Assembly: GCF_001730365.1 (NCBI RefSeq)
Contig: NZ_MIKB01000014.1
Location: 124,001-188,000, forward strand
From: Enterococcus quebecensis
GTDB lineage: Bacteria; Bacillota; Bacilli; Lactobacillales; Enterococcaceae
Length of the DNA stretch: 64,000 nucleotides
Direction of reading: 5' to 3'
Shown: piece by piece, positions 11,157-20,938 of the stretch
How the letters are laid out: each line of letters begins with the position of its first letter
How positions within the stretch are numbered: the stretch's first letter is position 1
The notes under the pieces: generated by a model
Told to the model about the DNA's origin: nothing
Seen by the model: only the letters and a program-made list of their open reading frames with translations
The model's database searches: none
Made by a program: the position numbers and the translations under genes

Positions 11157-12442
11157 CGACTCTCCAATACTTTCTGCTTCGCTGCTCGAATATCTCCTAA
11201 GATATCGATTTTTGACGGACAAATATAGGAACAAGCCCCGCAATCAATACAGTTCAACACACCTAATCGCTTGGTTTCTTCTATATCTCCTGCTCGATAA
11301 GCATTACTAATGGAAATCGGTTGTAAATTGACTGGACAAACGTTAACACACTCTGAACAGCGAATACAATTTTGTTCTTCCGGAATATTGGCTTCCTCTT
11401 TAGTCAAAGCAAGAATTAAAGAGGTTGTTTTGGTCACTGGCTCGTCTAGTGTTTGGATCACTTTCCCCATCATCGGACCGCCATTGATCATTTTCATCGG
11501 ACTTTGCGTAAAACCGCCACACGCTTCAATTACATGCTCGATTGGTGTTCCGATTCTAACTCGAAGATTTTGTGGATGTTTGATAGGTGTACCGGAAATA
11601 GTAACTACACGATCAATCAAAGGACGATTTTCCTTCAATGCTTGAAATGTCGCTAGCACGGTAGAAACATTCATGATCACAACATTCAGATCGATTGGCA
11701 GTTTTCCTACTGGAAGTTCTTTTCCCGTTACCGCCTTGATAACGATTTTCTCCGCACCTTGAGGATAATAATTAGGTAGTATCTTTAGCTTGATACGCTC
11801 ATTATCAATTTTTTCTTGCAGTTTTTGAACGGCTTCTTCTGATGAACTTTCTATTGCAATCACACATTCTTTGATTGACAACATCTCTTGAAGCAAGCTG
11901 ATTCCTTTAAGAAAGTCATTCAATTGTTCAATGATGATTCTTCTATCCGCTGTAACAAACGGTTCACACTCTACAGCATTTATAATCAACGTTTCTATTT
12001 TCTGATGTTCCTTCAGTAAAAATTTTACGTCTGTTGGAAAACCGGCTCCGCCCATTCCGACGATCCCGTTATTTCGGATCATTTCAACTAAATTTGCATT
12101 CTCTACTTGCGGGATTTCATATGTATCTTTAAAGTCATTTTTGATGACCACAACTGTCACTTCACCGTTTCCGATGATTCTTTGTTCAATTTTCTCAACA
12201 ATTCCAGAAATCGAACTATGTATGTTAGAAGAAATCAAACCATCTTTTTCCCCTACTAATGTTCCTATTTTTACTTCTTGTCCCACTGAAACAATAATTT
12301 TTGCAGGCTTACCAATATGCATGTTCATTGGCAAAACAATTGATTTAGGTGCGCTTAGGTCTCGGATTGTTTCTAGCTTTGTCAGCCACTTATTTTTTGC
12401 AACCATAACTCCGCCAAGTTTTCTTTTTATCCTAAAAAACAT
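11153..12442 (-). CDS. rnfC: RnfC-type NADH/ferredoxin electron transport subunit
   Basis: A 429-residue peripheral subunit of Rnf-type complexes. The glycine-rich GMGGAGFPTDVKF segment (nucleotide/flavin-binding region) lies near residue 132, and two 4Fe-4S ferredoxin motifs are at the C-terminus: CIRCSECVNVCP (359-370) and CIDCGACSYICP (398-409). A GAAGGAAGGG site precedes the ATG at 12442; a second Met 12 residues later is possible. Translationally coupled to rnfD. With only rnfCD present it may form a reduced electron-transfer module with unlinked partners. Confidence 0.88.
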   Translation of the reverse strand: MFFRIKRKLGGVMVAKNKWLTKLETIRDLSAPKSIVLPMNMHIGKPAKIIVSVGQEVKIGTLVGEKDGLISSNIHSSISGIVEKIEQRIIGNGEVTVVVIKNDFKDTYEIPQVENANLVEMIRNNGIVGMGGAGFPTDVKFLLKEHQKIETLIINAVECEPFVTADRRIIIEQLNDFLKGISLLQEMLSIKECVIAIESSSEEAVQKLQEKIDNERIKLKILPNYYPQGAEKIVIKAVTGKELPVGKLPIDLNVVIMNVSTVLATFQALKENRPLIDRVVTISGTPIKHPQNLRVRIGTPIEHVIEACGGFTQSPMKMINGGPMMGKVIQTLDEPVTKTTSLILALTKEEANIPEEQNCIRCSECVNVCPVNLQPISISNAYRAGDIEETKRLGVLNCIDCGACSYICPSKIDILGDIRAAKQKVLESR

Positions 12443-12475
12443 TAATTTCCCTTCCTTCTAACTATAATTTTCTGT

Positions 12476-12568
12476 TCACCTATAAATAAAAAAGTAGTAG
12501 ATTAAAGCAACAGCCAGAATAACTAATTGCACTGTTAAACCCCAAATTTCATATCTTTCTCTTCTCAT
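12476..12568 (-). CDS. Small single-span membrane peptide upstream of rnfC
   Basis: A 30-codon ORF: a charged N-terminus (MRRERYEIWG) followed by one hydrophobic helix ending in YYFFIYR. An AAAAAAGGAG site stands 5 bases before the ATG, and the stop lies 33 bases before rnfC on the same strand. Its position and membrane character suggest a small accessory subunit of the RnfCD module. Too short for similarity-based naming. Confidence 0.6.
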   Translation of the reverse strand: MRRERYEIWGLTVQLVILAVALIYYFFIYR

Positions 12569-12862
12569 GATTGCTCCTTTTTTATATGTTTACTATGTAT
12601 AATAAAAGATAACTCCCTACTTTCAGCATATCATCAAACTATCGACCGAATGGTTATTTTTTTCTGGTACGTGCCTAAAATTGAACTTGCGATTCCCCAT
12701 AGAAAGAAATTATCCTTTTTATTTTTTATAAACATATCCAATAAAACGCTTTCTTGTCCCGTATCCGCTTATTTTACCTTTTTATTTTCCGTAGAAAAAA
12801 CAATATAAATATAAAAACAGTCAATTTTTCCAGTTATAAAACTAATTTTGATATTTTTACGT

Positions 12863-12918
12863 AAAAAAAGACAAACATCATTCATCTGCATTTTTAATAC
12901 AGAAAAATAATGTCTGTC
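12863..12918 (-). terminator. Terminator of prs
   Basis: Arms GACAGACATTA and TGATGTTTGTC (11 pairs, two G-U) with a T7 tract downstream on the minus strand, 20 bases after the prs stop. The rest of the 12,569-12,937 gap upstream of the rnf operon shows no other gene. Confidence 0.8.
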
Positions 12919-12937
12919 GACCTATTATTTATTGATT

Positions 12938-13909
12938 CTAACGATGTTTTGTTTCGAACAATGGGCTAACTGGTTTATTTTCATGGATACGTTTGATGGC
13001 ATCCCCAATTAATTCACCCACACTAACTTCATCAATTTTATCAATTTTTCTATCATCAGAAAGATAGATAGAGTCTGTCACAACTAAACGTTCAATAGCA
13101 GAATCTTCGATACGCTGTAACGCAGGTCCTGACAATACTGGATGTGTACAAGAGGCGTAAACTTCTTTTGCGCCAGCTTCTTTCAATGCATTAGCTGCTA
13201 GTGAAATAGTTCCTGCAGTATCAATCATGTCATCAATAAGTACACATGTTTTGCCTTCTACATGTCCAATAATGTTCATAACTTCAGCAACATTGGCTTT
13301 TGGACGGCGTTTGTCGATGATTGCGATCGGTGATTTCAAATACTCTGCTAATTTACGAGCACGAGTCACTCCACCATGGTCAGGAGAAACAACGACAACA
13401 TCATCGCCTTTAATATCACGTTCTAAGAAATAATCCGCAATCAATGGCGCTCCCATCAAATGATCTACAGGAATATCGAAAAATCCTTGAATTTGGACCG
13501 CATGTAAATCTAATGTCAACATTCTAGTCGCTCCAGCTTTTTCAAGCATATTTGCTACAAGTTTCGCTGTGATTGGTTCACGGGCGCGGGCTTTACGATC
13601 TTGACGTGCGTAACCGTAATAAGGCATCACAACATTGATTGTTTTAGCACTGGCACGTTTTAAGGCATCAATCATAATCAATAACTCCATCAAGTTATCG
13701 TTCACTGGACTACTTGTTGACTGGATGATGTAAACGTGAGAACCACGAATACTTTCTTCGATATTTACTTGAATTTCGCCATCGCTAAATTGATTTACAG
13801 AAGATTTTCCTAATTCTACACCAACAGCTTCTGCGATTTTTTCTGCCAACGGACGATTCGAGTTAAGAGAAAAGATTTTCAATCTTGGATCAAAATAATG
13901 TTTTGACAT
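12938..13909 (-). CDS. prs: Ribose-phosphate pyrophosphokinase
   Basis: PRPP synthetase, 324 residues, making phosphoribosyl pyrophosphate for purine, pyrimidine, His, Trp and NAD synthesis. The family motifs [11 protein letters not shown] and the PRPP-binding loop [13 protein letters not shown] are present, as are [10 protein letters not shown] and the flexible-loop Arg residues. An in-frame ATG four codons upstream is possible, but GGAGGTCCCC stands directly before MSKHYFDP, so the shorter start is chosen. In related enterococci glmU and prs are neighbours; here a large nucleotidase gene lies between them on the other strand. Confidence 0.96.
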   Translation of the reverse strand: MSKHYFDPRLKIFSLNSNRPLAEKIAEAVGVELGKSSVNQFSDGEIQVNIEESIRGSHVYIIQSTSSPVNDNLMELLIMIDALKRASAKTINVVMPYYGYARQDRKARAREPITAKLVANMLEKAGATRMLTLDLHAVQIQGFFDIPVDHLMGAPLIADYFLERDIKGDDVVVVSPDHGGVTRARKLAEYLKSPIAIIDKRRPKANVAEVMNIIGHVEGKTCVLIDDMIDTAGTISLAANALKEAGAKEVYASCTHPVLSGPALQRIEDSAIERLVVTDSIYLSDDRKIDKIDEVSVGELIGDAIKRIHENKPVSPLFETKHR

Positions 13910-14306
13910 GGGGACCTCCACTTTCTTTTACTGAACAATAGTTTCCTTATAAATAGTAGTCACTTTTCCGAAATAAATCAAGTGATTTTGAGGCATTCCT
14001 CTAAATTAATACGATTTTCTAATAAAAATGGACTGCTGTTCCTTTGAAAAAAATGAAAGCAACAAAAATATGTAGTTTTTGTTGTTTTCTTTTTAAAAAT
14101 TATCACATTTACTAATGACAAGAGAGTAGATATATATTACTATTTAGATGGTATCAAAAATTGAAAGCGTATTATTTTTTTAAACTCGTTTCTTGGGCTC
14201 CGCTGTCGAAAAAAATGACATTTGATTGTGGCAAAAAAAGCCACCTTCCTATTTTTATTTCGAGACTGGACAAGCCCGCTACGCTTTTAAATTAAGGAGG
14301 AATTTT
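13910..14306. other. Divergent intergenic region of prs and the nucleotidase gene
   Basis: About 400 bases without a gene. It must contain promoters for prs (leftward) and the nucleotidase (rightward). The last 120 bases before the nucleotidase contain short complementary pieces (GGGCT/AGCCC and GTGGC/GCCAC around an A7 loop), so the mRNA leader may be structured. I could not match it to a known riboswitch. Confidence 0.35.
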
Positions 14307-17300
14307 GTGAAAAAGTCAGTTTTGAAAAAAGTACAACTTGGTTTACAGGTATTAATGGTATCTACATTATTAGCAGGAACAAGTGCAACAACTGCATTAG
14401 CTATTGGGGAGACACTAAGCAGTGAGACGCAAACAACAGATACAACAATCTCAGAAAGTTCGACTGCTTCAAGTACAATAGAAAGTGAAAGTACGCAAGA
14501 AACTATTTCTCAACCAAAAATTGAAACAAAAGCAGCAGCAACACCACAAACATTAACTATTTTAGGGACTTCGGATGTCCATGGTCAATTATGGGATTGG
14601 TCCTACGAAGATGACAAACAAACACCAGTGGGGCTTTCACAAGTAAGCTCTGTTGTGGAAAATGTCCGTTTAGAAAACCCAAATGGTACGATTCTGATCG
14701 ACAATGGTGATATAAATCAAGGAACTATTTTAACTGATGATTTATATAACAAAACACCACTGATCAATCAACCTAACCCTATGATCAAAGCAATGAACTA
14801 CATGAAATATGATGCCATGGTCTTGGGGAATCATGAATTCAATTTCGGGTTGGATTTAATCAAAAAACTTCACAGTGAAGCACAATTCCCAATTTTATCT
14901 GCTAACACATACGTGAAAGAAACAAATACTCGCTTCGTTGGCGGAACCATGAAGAAAGATATCGATATAGATGGTGACGGCACAAAAGACTTAACAGTCG
15001 GAATCATCGGGTTGACAACACCCCAAGTGCCTTTATGGGATGGTGCCAAAGTAGATAGTCTTCATTTTGAACCACTGAGAGCAGAAGCTGAAAAAGCTGT
15101 CGCTGAGTTAAAAGATGACACTGATATCATCATTGCTTCGATGCATGCTGGTCGAAAAAGTTCTAGTGCAGCTTCAAGTGCCGATGAAGTAATCAGCAAC
15201 GTTGCCGGTATTGACGCCTATATTTTAGGACACGACCATCGCTCTTTCGCCGAACAACTACAAGGTCCAACTGGCTTAGTACCTGTCGCTGGTCCTAGAG
15301 ATACAGGCGTTGAAATGGTACGTATCGATCTTGATATTGAAAAATCGGATGAAAAATGGGTTGTTAAAAATAGCAACGCTGCAATCGTCAATACCAAGAC
15401 TGTTCCAGCAGATGAAGTACTAAAAGCAGAAATAAAAGAATACCATGATACAACTAGAAAATTTATCTCTGAAAAAATTGGAACAGCAACGGGGAACTTC
15501 TTGCCTCCTGAAGAAGTTAAAGGAATTCCAGAAGCACAATTGCGCCCAACAGCTATGATTTCTCTTATCAATAATGTTCAAAGAAAAGCAACAGGCGCAC
15601 AACTGTCTGCATCTGCCCTATTTAAAGCAGACAGTAAGTTAAATGCTGGAGATCTCTCTTATTCAAATGTTTTTGATATTTACAAGTATCCTAACACTTT
15701 AGTCAGCGCCAACATTACTGGAGAAAATCTCCTAGCGTACATGGAAAATCAAGCAGATTATTACAATACTCCTGGGCCTGATGATTTAACAATCAGCTTT
15801 AACCAAAATATCCGCGTCTTTAATTATGATATAATTTCCGGTATTTCTTATAAGATCGATATTTCTAAACCTCACGGTGAACGTATCATCAATCCAACGA
15901 TTGATGGACAACCAGTTGATCTTGCAGCAAACTATACTATCGCAATGAATAATTACCGCTATGAAGGTTTATTAGCACAAGGAATCATTTCAGGAGATCC
16001 GATAAAATCAACTGATCCTGAAACCATACGAGGACTGATTGCAGATTATATCAGAGAGAAACAGATCCTTGATCCTGCACAAGAAATCGAAAACAACTGG
16101 GAAGTGATCGGTTACCACTTTAACAAAAACTGGCGTGAGTTGGCTGTTCAACTAGTCAATGACGGAACGCTTCAAACAGAACTTGCACCAGATGGTCGTA
16201 CGCCAAATGTTAAACCTATCACCAAGCAAGATGTAATCAACGCAGGGTTTTCACCTAAAAAGATTACGATTATGCATACCAACGATGTGCATGGTCGCAT
16301 GGAAGGTAACGGCAAAGATGTTTTAGGTATGGCGCGTTTGAAAACATACAAAGATTTGGTAGAACCAGAACTTTTGATTGATGCTGGTGATGCTTTCCAA
16401 GGATTACCTATCTCTAATTTTTCCAAAGGGATGGACATGGTCAATGTAATGAATGCTGTCGGATACGATGCGATGGCTGTCGGAAACCATGAGTTCGACT
16501 TTGGATTTGATACAGCGATGAAGTATAAAGAGGCATTAAATTTCCCAATCCTTTCCAACAATACATTCAAAGATGGAAAACTTGTATTTGATCCTTATAC
16601 AATCGTTGAAAAAAATGGGAAAACTTACGCTATTATCGGCGTAACAACACCAGAAACGGCAACAAAAACACACCCTAACAATGTCGTTGGCGTAACTTTC
16701 GCTGATCCAATCAGTGAAACGAAAAAAACAATTGCAGAGATTCAAAAAAATCCGACTCAAACAATCGATGCTTATGTTGTTACTGGACATTTAGGTATTG
16801 ACGAAACGACACCTCATGAATGGCGAGGAGATACGTTAGCCGAAACTTTAAGCAAAGAATTTTCTGATTTAAACATCACTGTTTTAGATGGTCATTCACA
16901 TACAGCTGTAAATGGCGGAAAACAATTCGGCAATGTCATGTATACACAAACTGGAAACTATTTAAATAATGTTGGCTTAGTGGATGTTGATCTAACTGAT
17001 TTAAGTAAAAAAACAGCATCATTGACTCCTGCAAATGAACTAGCGAATTTAGCTGAAAATCCAGCAGTCAAAGCTTTAGTTGATACAGCAAAAGCGAATT
17101 TTGAAGATTGGGGTTCAGAGGTTATCATTGAAAATAATCCTTATCAGTTCAACGGTGAACGTGACAATGTACGAACAAGAGAAACCAATTTAGGTAACTT
17201 GATTGGCGATGCTATGTTAGCTTATGGACAAGAGGGATTCAAAAATCCAACTGATTTTGCCGTAACAAATGGAGGCGGTATACGTACAAATATCGAACCC

Positions 17301-18131
17301 GGACAAGTCACTTTAGGTGATGTCATTGCTGTATTACCATTTGGCAACAGAATCTCTCAAATAAAAGTAACTGGCTCACAAGTCAAAGAAATGTTCGAAT
17401 TATCGTTACGGTCTATGACTCAAAAAGACGAAAACGGCAAAGACATCTTAGACGAATACAATCAGCCAAAACTTGGTGCAAATGGTGGTTTCTTACACGT
17501 TTCAAGTTCGATTCGAGTTCATTATGACTCAACGAAAAAAGGTTCGTTACTACCAGCAGATGAAGGAAACGGAACTGATAAAACCCTCGTAGGTGAACGT
17601 GTACTTCGTGTTGAAATCAAAAACCGCAAAACTGGTGAATTTGAACCAATAGATGAAAAAGCAACTTACCATATGGCAACCAATGACTTTTTAGCAGCTC
17701 GTGGAGACGGTTACGATATGTTAGGTGGCTCACCCGAAGAAGGCCCATCTTTAGATACGGTCTTAATCAATCATTTAAAACAAGGAGCGAACCTTCGTCT
17801 ATACAATGCTGCTACCAATATTGATTTATCACAATACAAAGAAGCCTTTCCTGGTGAGCGCATTGTTTCTATTTCAGAAACTGACTTTAAGAACAAATTC
17901 AAACCAGAACCAGTACCTACGCCAAAACCAACGCCAGATCCAAAAGATCCGACTAAGGAGCCAACAGAGGAAATAAAAACACCTCAAACTGGTAAATATG
18001 CGACTGGAAAAACAACAAATTATCCAAAAACAGGTGAAAAAATTACTTCTTATTTAAGTTTAGGATTACTTGTGATTGGACTTTCTGGTTACAGTCTTTA
18101 TGACTATAACCGAAAACGCAAAATAGGTTAA
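14307..18131 (+). CDS. Cell-wall-anchored two-module nucleotidase (CpdB-like + 5'-nucleotidase)
   Basis: A 1274-residue secreted enzyme. AAGGAGGAATTTT precedes a GTG at 14307; the longer frame back to 14226 lacks a ribosome-binding site. After the signal peptide come two metallophosphoesterase modules, each followed by a 5'-nucleotidase C-terminal domain: the first starts at LGTSDVHGQLWDW (2',3'-cyclic phosphodiesterase/3'-nucleotidase type), the second at MHTNDVHGRMEGN (UshA type), both with GNHEF motifs. The C-terminus has a Pro/Lys spacer, a YPKTG sorting signal (Leu replaced by Tyr), a hydrophobic span and a NRKRK tail. It probably scavenges or destroys extracellular nucleotides and signalling purines. 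Its location beside prs fits purine economy. Confidence 0.92.
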   Translation: MKKSVLKKVQLGLQVLMVSTLLAGTSATTALAIGETLSSETQTTDTTISESSTASSTIESESTQETISQPKIETKAAATPQTLTILGTSDVHGQLWDWSYEDDKQTPVGLSQVSSVVENVRLENPNGTILIDNGDINQGTILTDDLYNKTPLINQPNPMIKAMNYMKYDAMVLGNHEFNFGLDLIKKLHSEAQFPILSANTYVKETNTRFVGGTMKKDIDIDGDGTKDLTVGIIGLTTPQVPLWDGAKVDSLHFEPLRAEAEKAVAELKDDTDIIIASMHAGRKSSSAASSADEVISNVAGIDAYILGHDHRSFAEQLQGPTGLVPVAGPRDTGVEMVRIDLDIEKSDEKWVVKNSNAAIVNTKTVPADEVLKAEIKEYHDTTRKFISEKIGTATGNFLPPEEVKGIPEAQLRPTAMISLINNVQRKATGAQLSASALFKADSKLNAGDLSYSNVFDIYKYPNTLVSANITGENLLAYMENQADYYNTPGPDDLTISFNQNIRVFNYDIISGISYKIDISKPHGERIINPTIDGQPVDLAANYTIAMNNYRYEGLLAQGIISGDPIKSTDPETIRGLIADYIREKQILDPAQEIENNWEVIGYHFNKNWRELAVQLVNDGTLQTELAPDGRTPNVKPITKQDVINAGFSPKKITIMHTNDVHGRMEGNGKDVLGMARLKTYKDLVEPELLIDAGDAFQGLPISNFSKGMDMVNVMNAVGYDAMAVGNHEFDFGFDTAMKYKEALNFPILSNNTFKDGKLVFDPYTIVEKNGKTYAIIGVTTPETATKTHPNNVVGVTFADPISETKKTIAEIQKNPTQTIDAYVVTGHLGIDETTPHEWRGDTLAETLSKEFSDLNITVLDGHSHTAVNGGKQFGNVMYTQTGNYLNNVGLVDVDLTDLSKKTASLTPANELANLAENPAVKALVDTAKANFEDWGSEVIIENNPYQFNGERDNVRTRETNLGNLIGDAMLAYGQEGFKNPTDFAVTNGGGIRTNIEPGQVTLGDVIAVLPFGNRISQIKVTGSQVKEMFELSLRSMTQKDENGKDILDEYNQPKLGANGGFLHVSSSIRVHYDSTKKGSLLPADEGNGTDKTLVGERVLRVEIKNRKTGEFEPIDEKATYHMATNDFLAARGDGYDMLGGSPEEGPSLDTVLINHLKQGANLRLYNAATNIDLSQYKEAFPGERIVSISETDFKNKFKPEPVPTPKPTPDPKDPTKEPTEEIKTPQTGKYATGKTTNYPKTGEKITSYLSLGLLVIGLSGYSLYDYNRKRKIG

Positions 18132-18216
18132 ATCAAATCGTTCTCATTGAATCCCAGTTTGCGAGGGAAACGTTGAAAATGAAAAAATACACACTCTATC
18201 TTAGGTAGTAAAAATC

Positions 18217-18259
18217 AAAAAGAAGATGAATGCCAAACATTAGCATTCATCTTCTTTTT
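18217..18259. terminator. Bidirectional terminator
   Basis: AAAAAGAAGATGAATGC and its complement around a 9-base loop, between the convergent nucleotidase and glmU genes, with A and T tracts on both sides. Confidence 0.88.
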
Positions 18260-18264
18260 ATCTT

Positions 18265-19644
18265 CTATTTCTCTTTATCAAAATACGGTAGTTTCTTTCC
18301 GTATCCTTCTTTATTTACCTGTCTTGCCCGAGCGATAGCTAAGTCAAATTCTTCCACGTCATCCGTGATTGTTGAACCCGCAGCAATAACTGAATTTGCA
18401 GCAACTTTTACTGGCGCAATCAAGCTTGAGGATGAACCGATAAAGGCATGGTCACCGACTGTTGTACGGTATTTATTTTTGCCATCATAATTTACAAATA
18501 CAACGCCGCAACCAACATTGATATCTTTACCTAAATCAGCATCACCTACATACGTTAAGTGACCAACTTTTGTCTCTTCAGCGATTGTTGCATTTTTAAT
18601 TTCCACAAAATTTCCAACATGGACGCGTTCGCCGATATCTGTATTTGGACGTATATGAGCAAATGGGCCAACATCTGCATGTTTGCGAATAACACTTTGC
18701 TCAACCACAGACTGAATAATTTTCACATTATCTTCAATTACGCTATCAACGATTTCAGAATGTCCGCCGATAAAACAGTCTTCACCGATCACTGTTTTAC
18801 CTTTTATGTGTACACCAGCTTCAACGACAGTATCAGAGCCAATCACAACTCCTTCATCAATGTATGTTGAATCAGGATCGACAAAAGAAACACCGTTCAT
18901 CATATGCATCTTATTCAAACGCTGATGCATGATTTTATTCGCTTCAGCCAACGCCACACGATCATTGATACCCATCGCTTCTTCAAAATTGGACATTTGA
19001 TATGCGGCAACTGCTTTGCCTTCTTTTTTAAGAATTTCAATAATATCCGTTAGATAGTATTCTCCTTGTGCATTGTTGGTATTAATTTTAGATAAAGCAT
19101 TAAACAACGCCTCATTGTCAAAACAAAATGTTCCTGTGTTGATTTCTTGCACGCGAGCCTCTTGTTCAGAAGCATCTTTTTGTTCAACAATTTTTTCAAC
19201 GATTCCAACATGATCGCGTATGATGCGGCCATATCCTGTTGGATCTTCTGCATGAGCAGTTAAAATCGTAGCACTGGCATTTTTCCCTTGGTGATAGTCA
19301 AAAAGATTAGTTAATGTTTCTGATGTTAAAAGTGGCGTATCACCTGTAATCACAAGTGTCGTACCTTGTTTCCCAGCCAAATGAGCTTCTGCTTGCAAAA
19401 CTGCATGACCAGTTCCTAATTGTTCTTCTTGTAAAGCATATTGGCTACGCTCACCTAGATGACCTTTGATCGCCTCAGCCCCGTGACCGACAATTGTTAC
19501 AACTTCACTTGGATTCGTTTTTTCTACTTGATCCATAATGTGCTCTACCATTGGTTTTCCAGCGACAGGATGTAACACTTTATAAAGCTTCGATTTCATA
19601 CGAGTTCCTTTACCGGCTGCAAGGATGATGACATATCTATTTTC
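18265..19644 (-). CDS. glmU: Bifunctional GlmU: GlcNAc-1-P uridyltransferase / GlcN-1-P acetyltransferase
   Basis: Makes UDP-GlcNAc for peptidoglycan. 459 residues from a TTG start, which stands 8 bases after TAGGAG and gives the expected length (B. subtilis 456); an ATG 15 codons upstream has no such site. The N-terminal pyrophosphorylase motif [11 protein letters not shown] and the long C-terminal left-handed beta-helix hexapeptide repeats (from about residue 250) are clear. It would naturally pair with prs downstream, from which it is now separated. Confidence 0.96.
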   Translation of the reverse strand, partial: ENRYVIILAAGKGTRMKSKLYKVLHPVAGKPMVEHIMDQVEKTNPSEVVTIVGHGAEAIKGHLGERSQYALQEEQLGTGHAVLQAEAHLAGKQGTTLVITGDTPLLTSETLTNLFDYHQGKNASATILTAHAEDPTGYGRIIRDHVGIVEKIVEQKDASEQEARVQEINTGTFCFDNEALFNALSKINTNNAQGEYYLTDIIEILKKEGKAVAAYQMSNFEEAMGINDRVALAEANKIMHQRLNKMHMMNGVSFVDPDSTYIDEGVVIGSDTVVEAGVHIKGKTVIGEDCFIGGHSEIVDSVIEDNVKIIQSVVEQSVIRKHADVGPFAHIRPNTDIGERVHVGNFVEIKNATIAEETKVGHLTYVGDADLGKDINVGCGVVFVNYDGKNKYRTTVGDHAFIGSSSSLIAPVKVAANSVIAAGSTITDDVEEFDLAIARARQVNKEGYGKKLPYFDKEK

Positions 19645-19772
19645 CAATTGCTTCACTCCTAAAATTTGATTTATTTTTAACTGTTTCATTCGATTTAAAA
19701 TAGCGCCGTCTTTTAGTTTAGCTTACTCTTTACTGTTTTTCAACTGAACCAATTGCTTTTTTGCTATACCAA

Positions 19773-19801
19773 TTTATAATTTGGGGTGTTTGCGTTATAA
19801 T
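19773..19801 (+). promoter_or_regulatory. Candidate promoter for the FusB-type gene
   Basis: A perfect -10 (TATAAT, 19796-19801) with a weak -35 (TTTATA, 17-base spacer). It would place the transcript start just ahead of the leader peptide. Confidence 0.5.
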
Positions 19802-19832
19802 GAAAGAAAATTTATGTCAGCGGGGTGATAAT

Positions 19833-19889
19833 ATGATACAAACTCAAACACACGTATCTCGATCAAAAAACCATTCAGATTTGAAATAA
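19833..19889 (+). CDS. Leader peptide of the FusB-type gene
   Basis: An 18-codon ORF beginning MIQTQTHVSRS with a GGGGTGATA site in front. Its TAA stop touches the first base of the following 11-bp stem, the usual placement in translational attenuators where a stalled ribosome opens the downstream structure. Confidence 0.6.
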   Translation: MIQTQTHVSRSKNHSDLK

Positions 19890-19960
19890 TAAAGTACTTT
19901 GGTTGTAAGGATTACCTGTACCCTAAGTACTTTATCACTTGAATGATAGAAAGGAAATCC
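19889..19960 (+). promoter_or_regulatory. Putative translational attenuator
   Basis: An 11-bp perfect stem (19889-19899 with 19925-19935, ATAAAGTACTT and complement) encloses a loop containing GGATTACCT (19909-19917). That loop segment can pair with AGGAAATCC (19952-19960), which includes the ribosome-binding site of the next gene, with one mismatch. No U-run follows, so it is not a simple terminator. Two alternative structures around a leader peptide suggest drug-inducible translation. Confidence 0.6.
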
Positions 19961-19963
19961 ATT

Positions 19964-20611
19964 ATGAACACAAAAATACAACCATATCAATTTAATTTTA
20001 TTAGAAAACAAGCCAATATTTTACTACAAGCCCATTTATCTGTAAATGATAAGAATACAGTCAAAACACTGCAAGCGATTGTTCTTGAAAAAATCAATGA
20101 TCAATTTGGTGTAGATAAAGATCAATTACAGCCGCTTCTAGAAGGATTTTTAGAAGCAGCGACTTCTAAACCACGACTAGAACAATATCTGAATAGACTG
20201 AAAGAAGCTGTTATTCCCTTTGCTCCACCTTCAAAACAACAACTGACAAAGCTCTTTAAAAAGACCAAGAAGTTGAAAATCCCAGACTGGGAAACAATGG
20301 ACTTGAGAGATTATACTTTTTACAGTTGGAATGATAGCGGAAAACAGCAAAAATTTATTATCGCTTCAATTGACGGACAGCTAGTCGGTGTTTCAGGAAC
20401 AATTTCGCCTACAACTCAAAAAGGCATTTGCCCGATTTGTCATGAAACATCAGAAGTTTCGATGTTTTTATCTAAGGTGAAAGAATCTGGCGATGGGATG
20501 TATACGAAGCGTGGGAACTATATTTGCTATGACAGTGAGAAATGCAACCATAATATCGAGCGTAGAGATGAGTTAGAGACCTTTGTTCAGAATGTAAAAT
20601 TTATGAAATAG
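19964..20611 (+). CDS. FusB/FusC-family EF-G-binding zinc protein
   Basis: A 215-residue protein matching staphylococcal FusB (213 residues), which binds elongation factor G, frees it from fusidic-acid-stalled ribosomes and gives fusidic acid resistance. The helical N-terminal half and the C-terminal zinc-binding part are visible: CPICHETSEVSMFLSK and YICYDSEKCNHN supply the Cys/His ligands. A longer frame starts seven codons upstream, but that ATG precedes the AGAAAGG site; ATG 19964 is correct. Whether this chromosomal homologue gives resistance or has a housekeeping role is unknown. Confidence 0.88.
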   Translation: MNTKIQPYQFNFIRKQANILLQAHLSVNDKNTVKTLQAIVLEKINDQFGVDKDQLQPLLEGFLEAATSKPRLEQYLNRLKEAVIPFAPPSKQQLTKLFKKTKKLKIPDWETMDLRDYTFYSWNDSGKQQKFIIASIDGQLVGVSGTISPTTQKGICPICHETSEVSMFLSKVKESGDGMYTKRGNYICYDSEKCNHNIERRDELETFVQNVKFMK

Positions 20612-20642
20612 TTCATAAACAAGTTGAATCATTGTACTTATT

Positions 20643-20684
20643 AAAAAGGGTCTTTGTCAACGAATGTTGGCAAAGACCCTTTTT
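20643..20684 (+). terminator. Strong Rho-independent terminator
   Basis: AAAAAGGGTCTTTG and its exact complement, with an inner CAAC/GTTG pairing, ending in T5 downstream of the FusB-type gene. Confidence 0.9.
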
Positions 20685-20754
20685 ATCTATCTTGTCTCAC
20701 TTGCAAATAGTATCAATAAAAAAACACTAAGAGCAATAAATATTACTATATCTA

Positions 20755-20784
20755 TTGCGAATATCTATGTAAATTTGATATAGT
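20755..20784 (+). promoter_or_regulatory. Candidate promoter for small ORFs
   Basis: TTGCGA and TATAGT separated by 18 bases, about 65 bases upstream of the 29-residue ORF. Confidence 0.5.
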
Positions 20785-20848
20785 TATAGGTAACTGAATA
20801 ATTAGAAAACAAGTAGCACTCCTAATACTATCAAATGGAGTGTGATAC

Positions 20849-20938
20849 ATGAAAAATAATTGTAAACTCACTTTGGTAAATAAATTACGTGAGGGTCAGA
20901 ATGAAACAAAGTACACTTATATGTACGTTTTTGCTTAA
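20849..20938 (+). CDS. Small ORF, 29 residues, unknown
   Basis: ATG preceded by ATGGAG at 8 bases; starts MKNNCKLTLVNKLREG. It overlaps the next small membrane ORF by 38 bases in another frame. It could be a leader peptide controlling that gene, or a real small protein. No family recognised. Confidence 0.4.
   Translation: MKNNCKLTLVNKLREGQNETKYTYMYVFA

Noticed and set aside
14150-14306. Riboswitch in the nucleotidase mRNA leader
   Set aside because: Some short pairings exist, but no known purine, PRPP, SAM or other riboswitch core could be matched.
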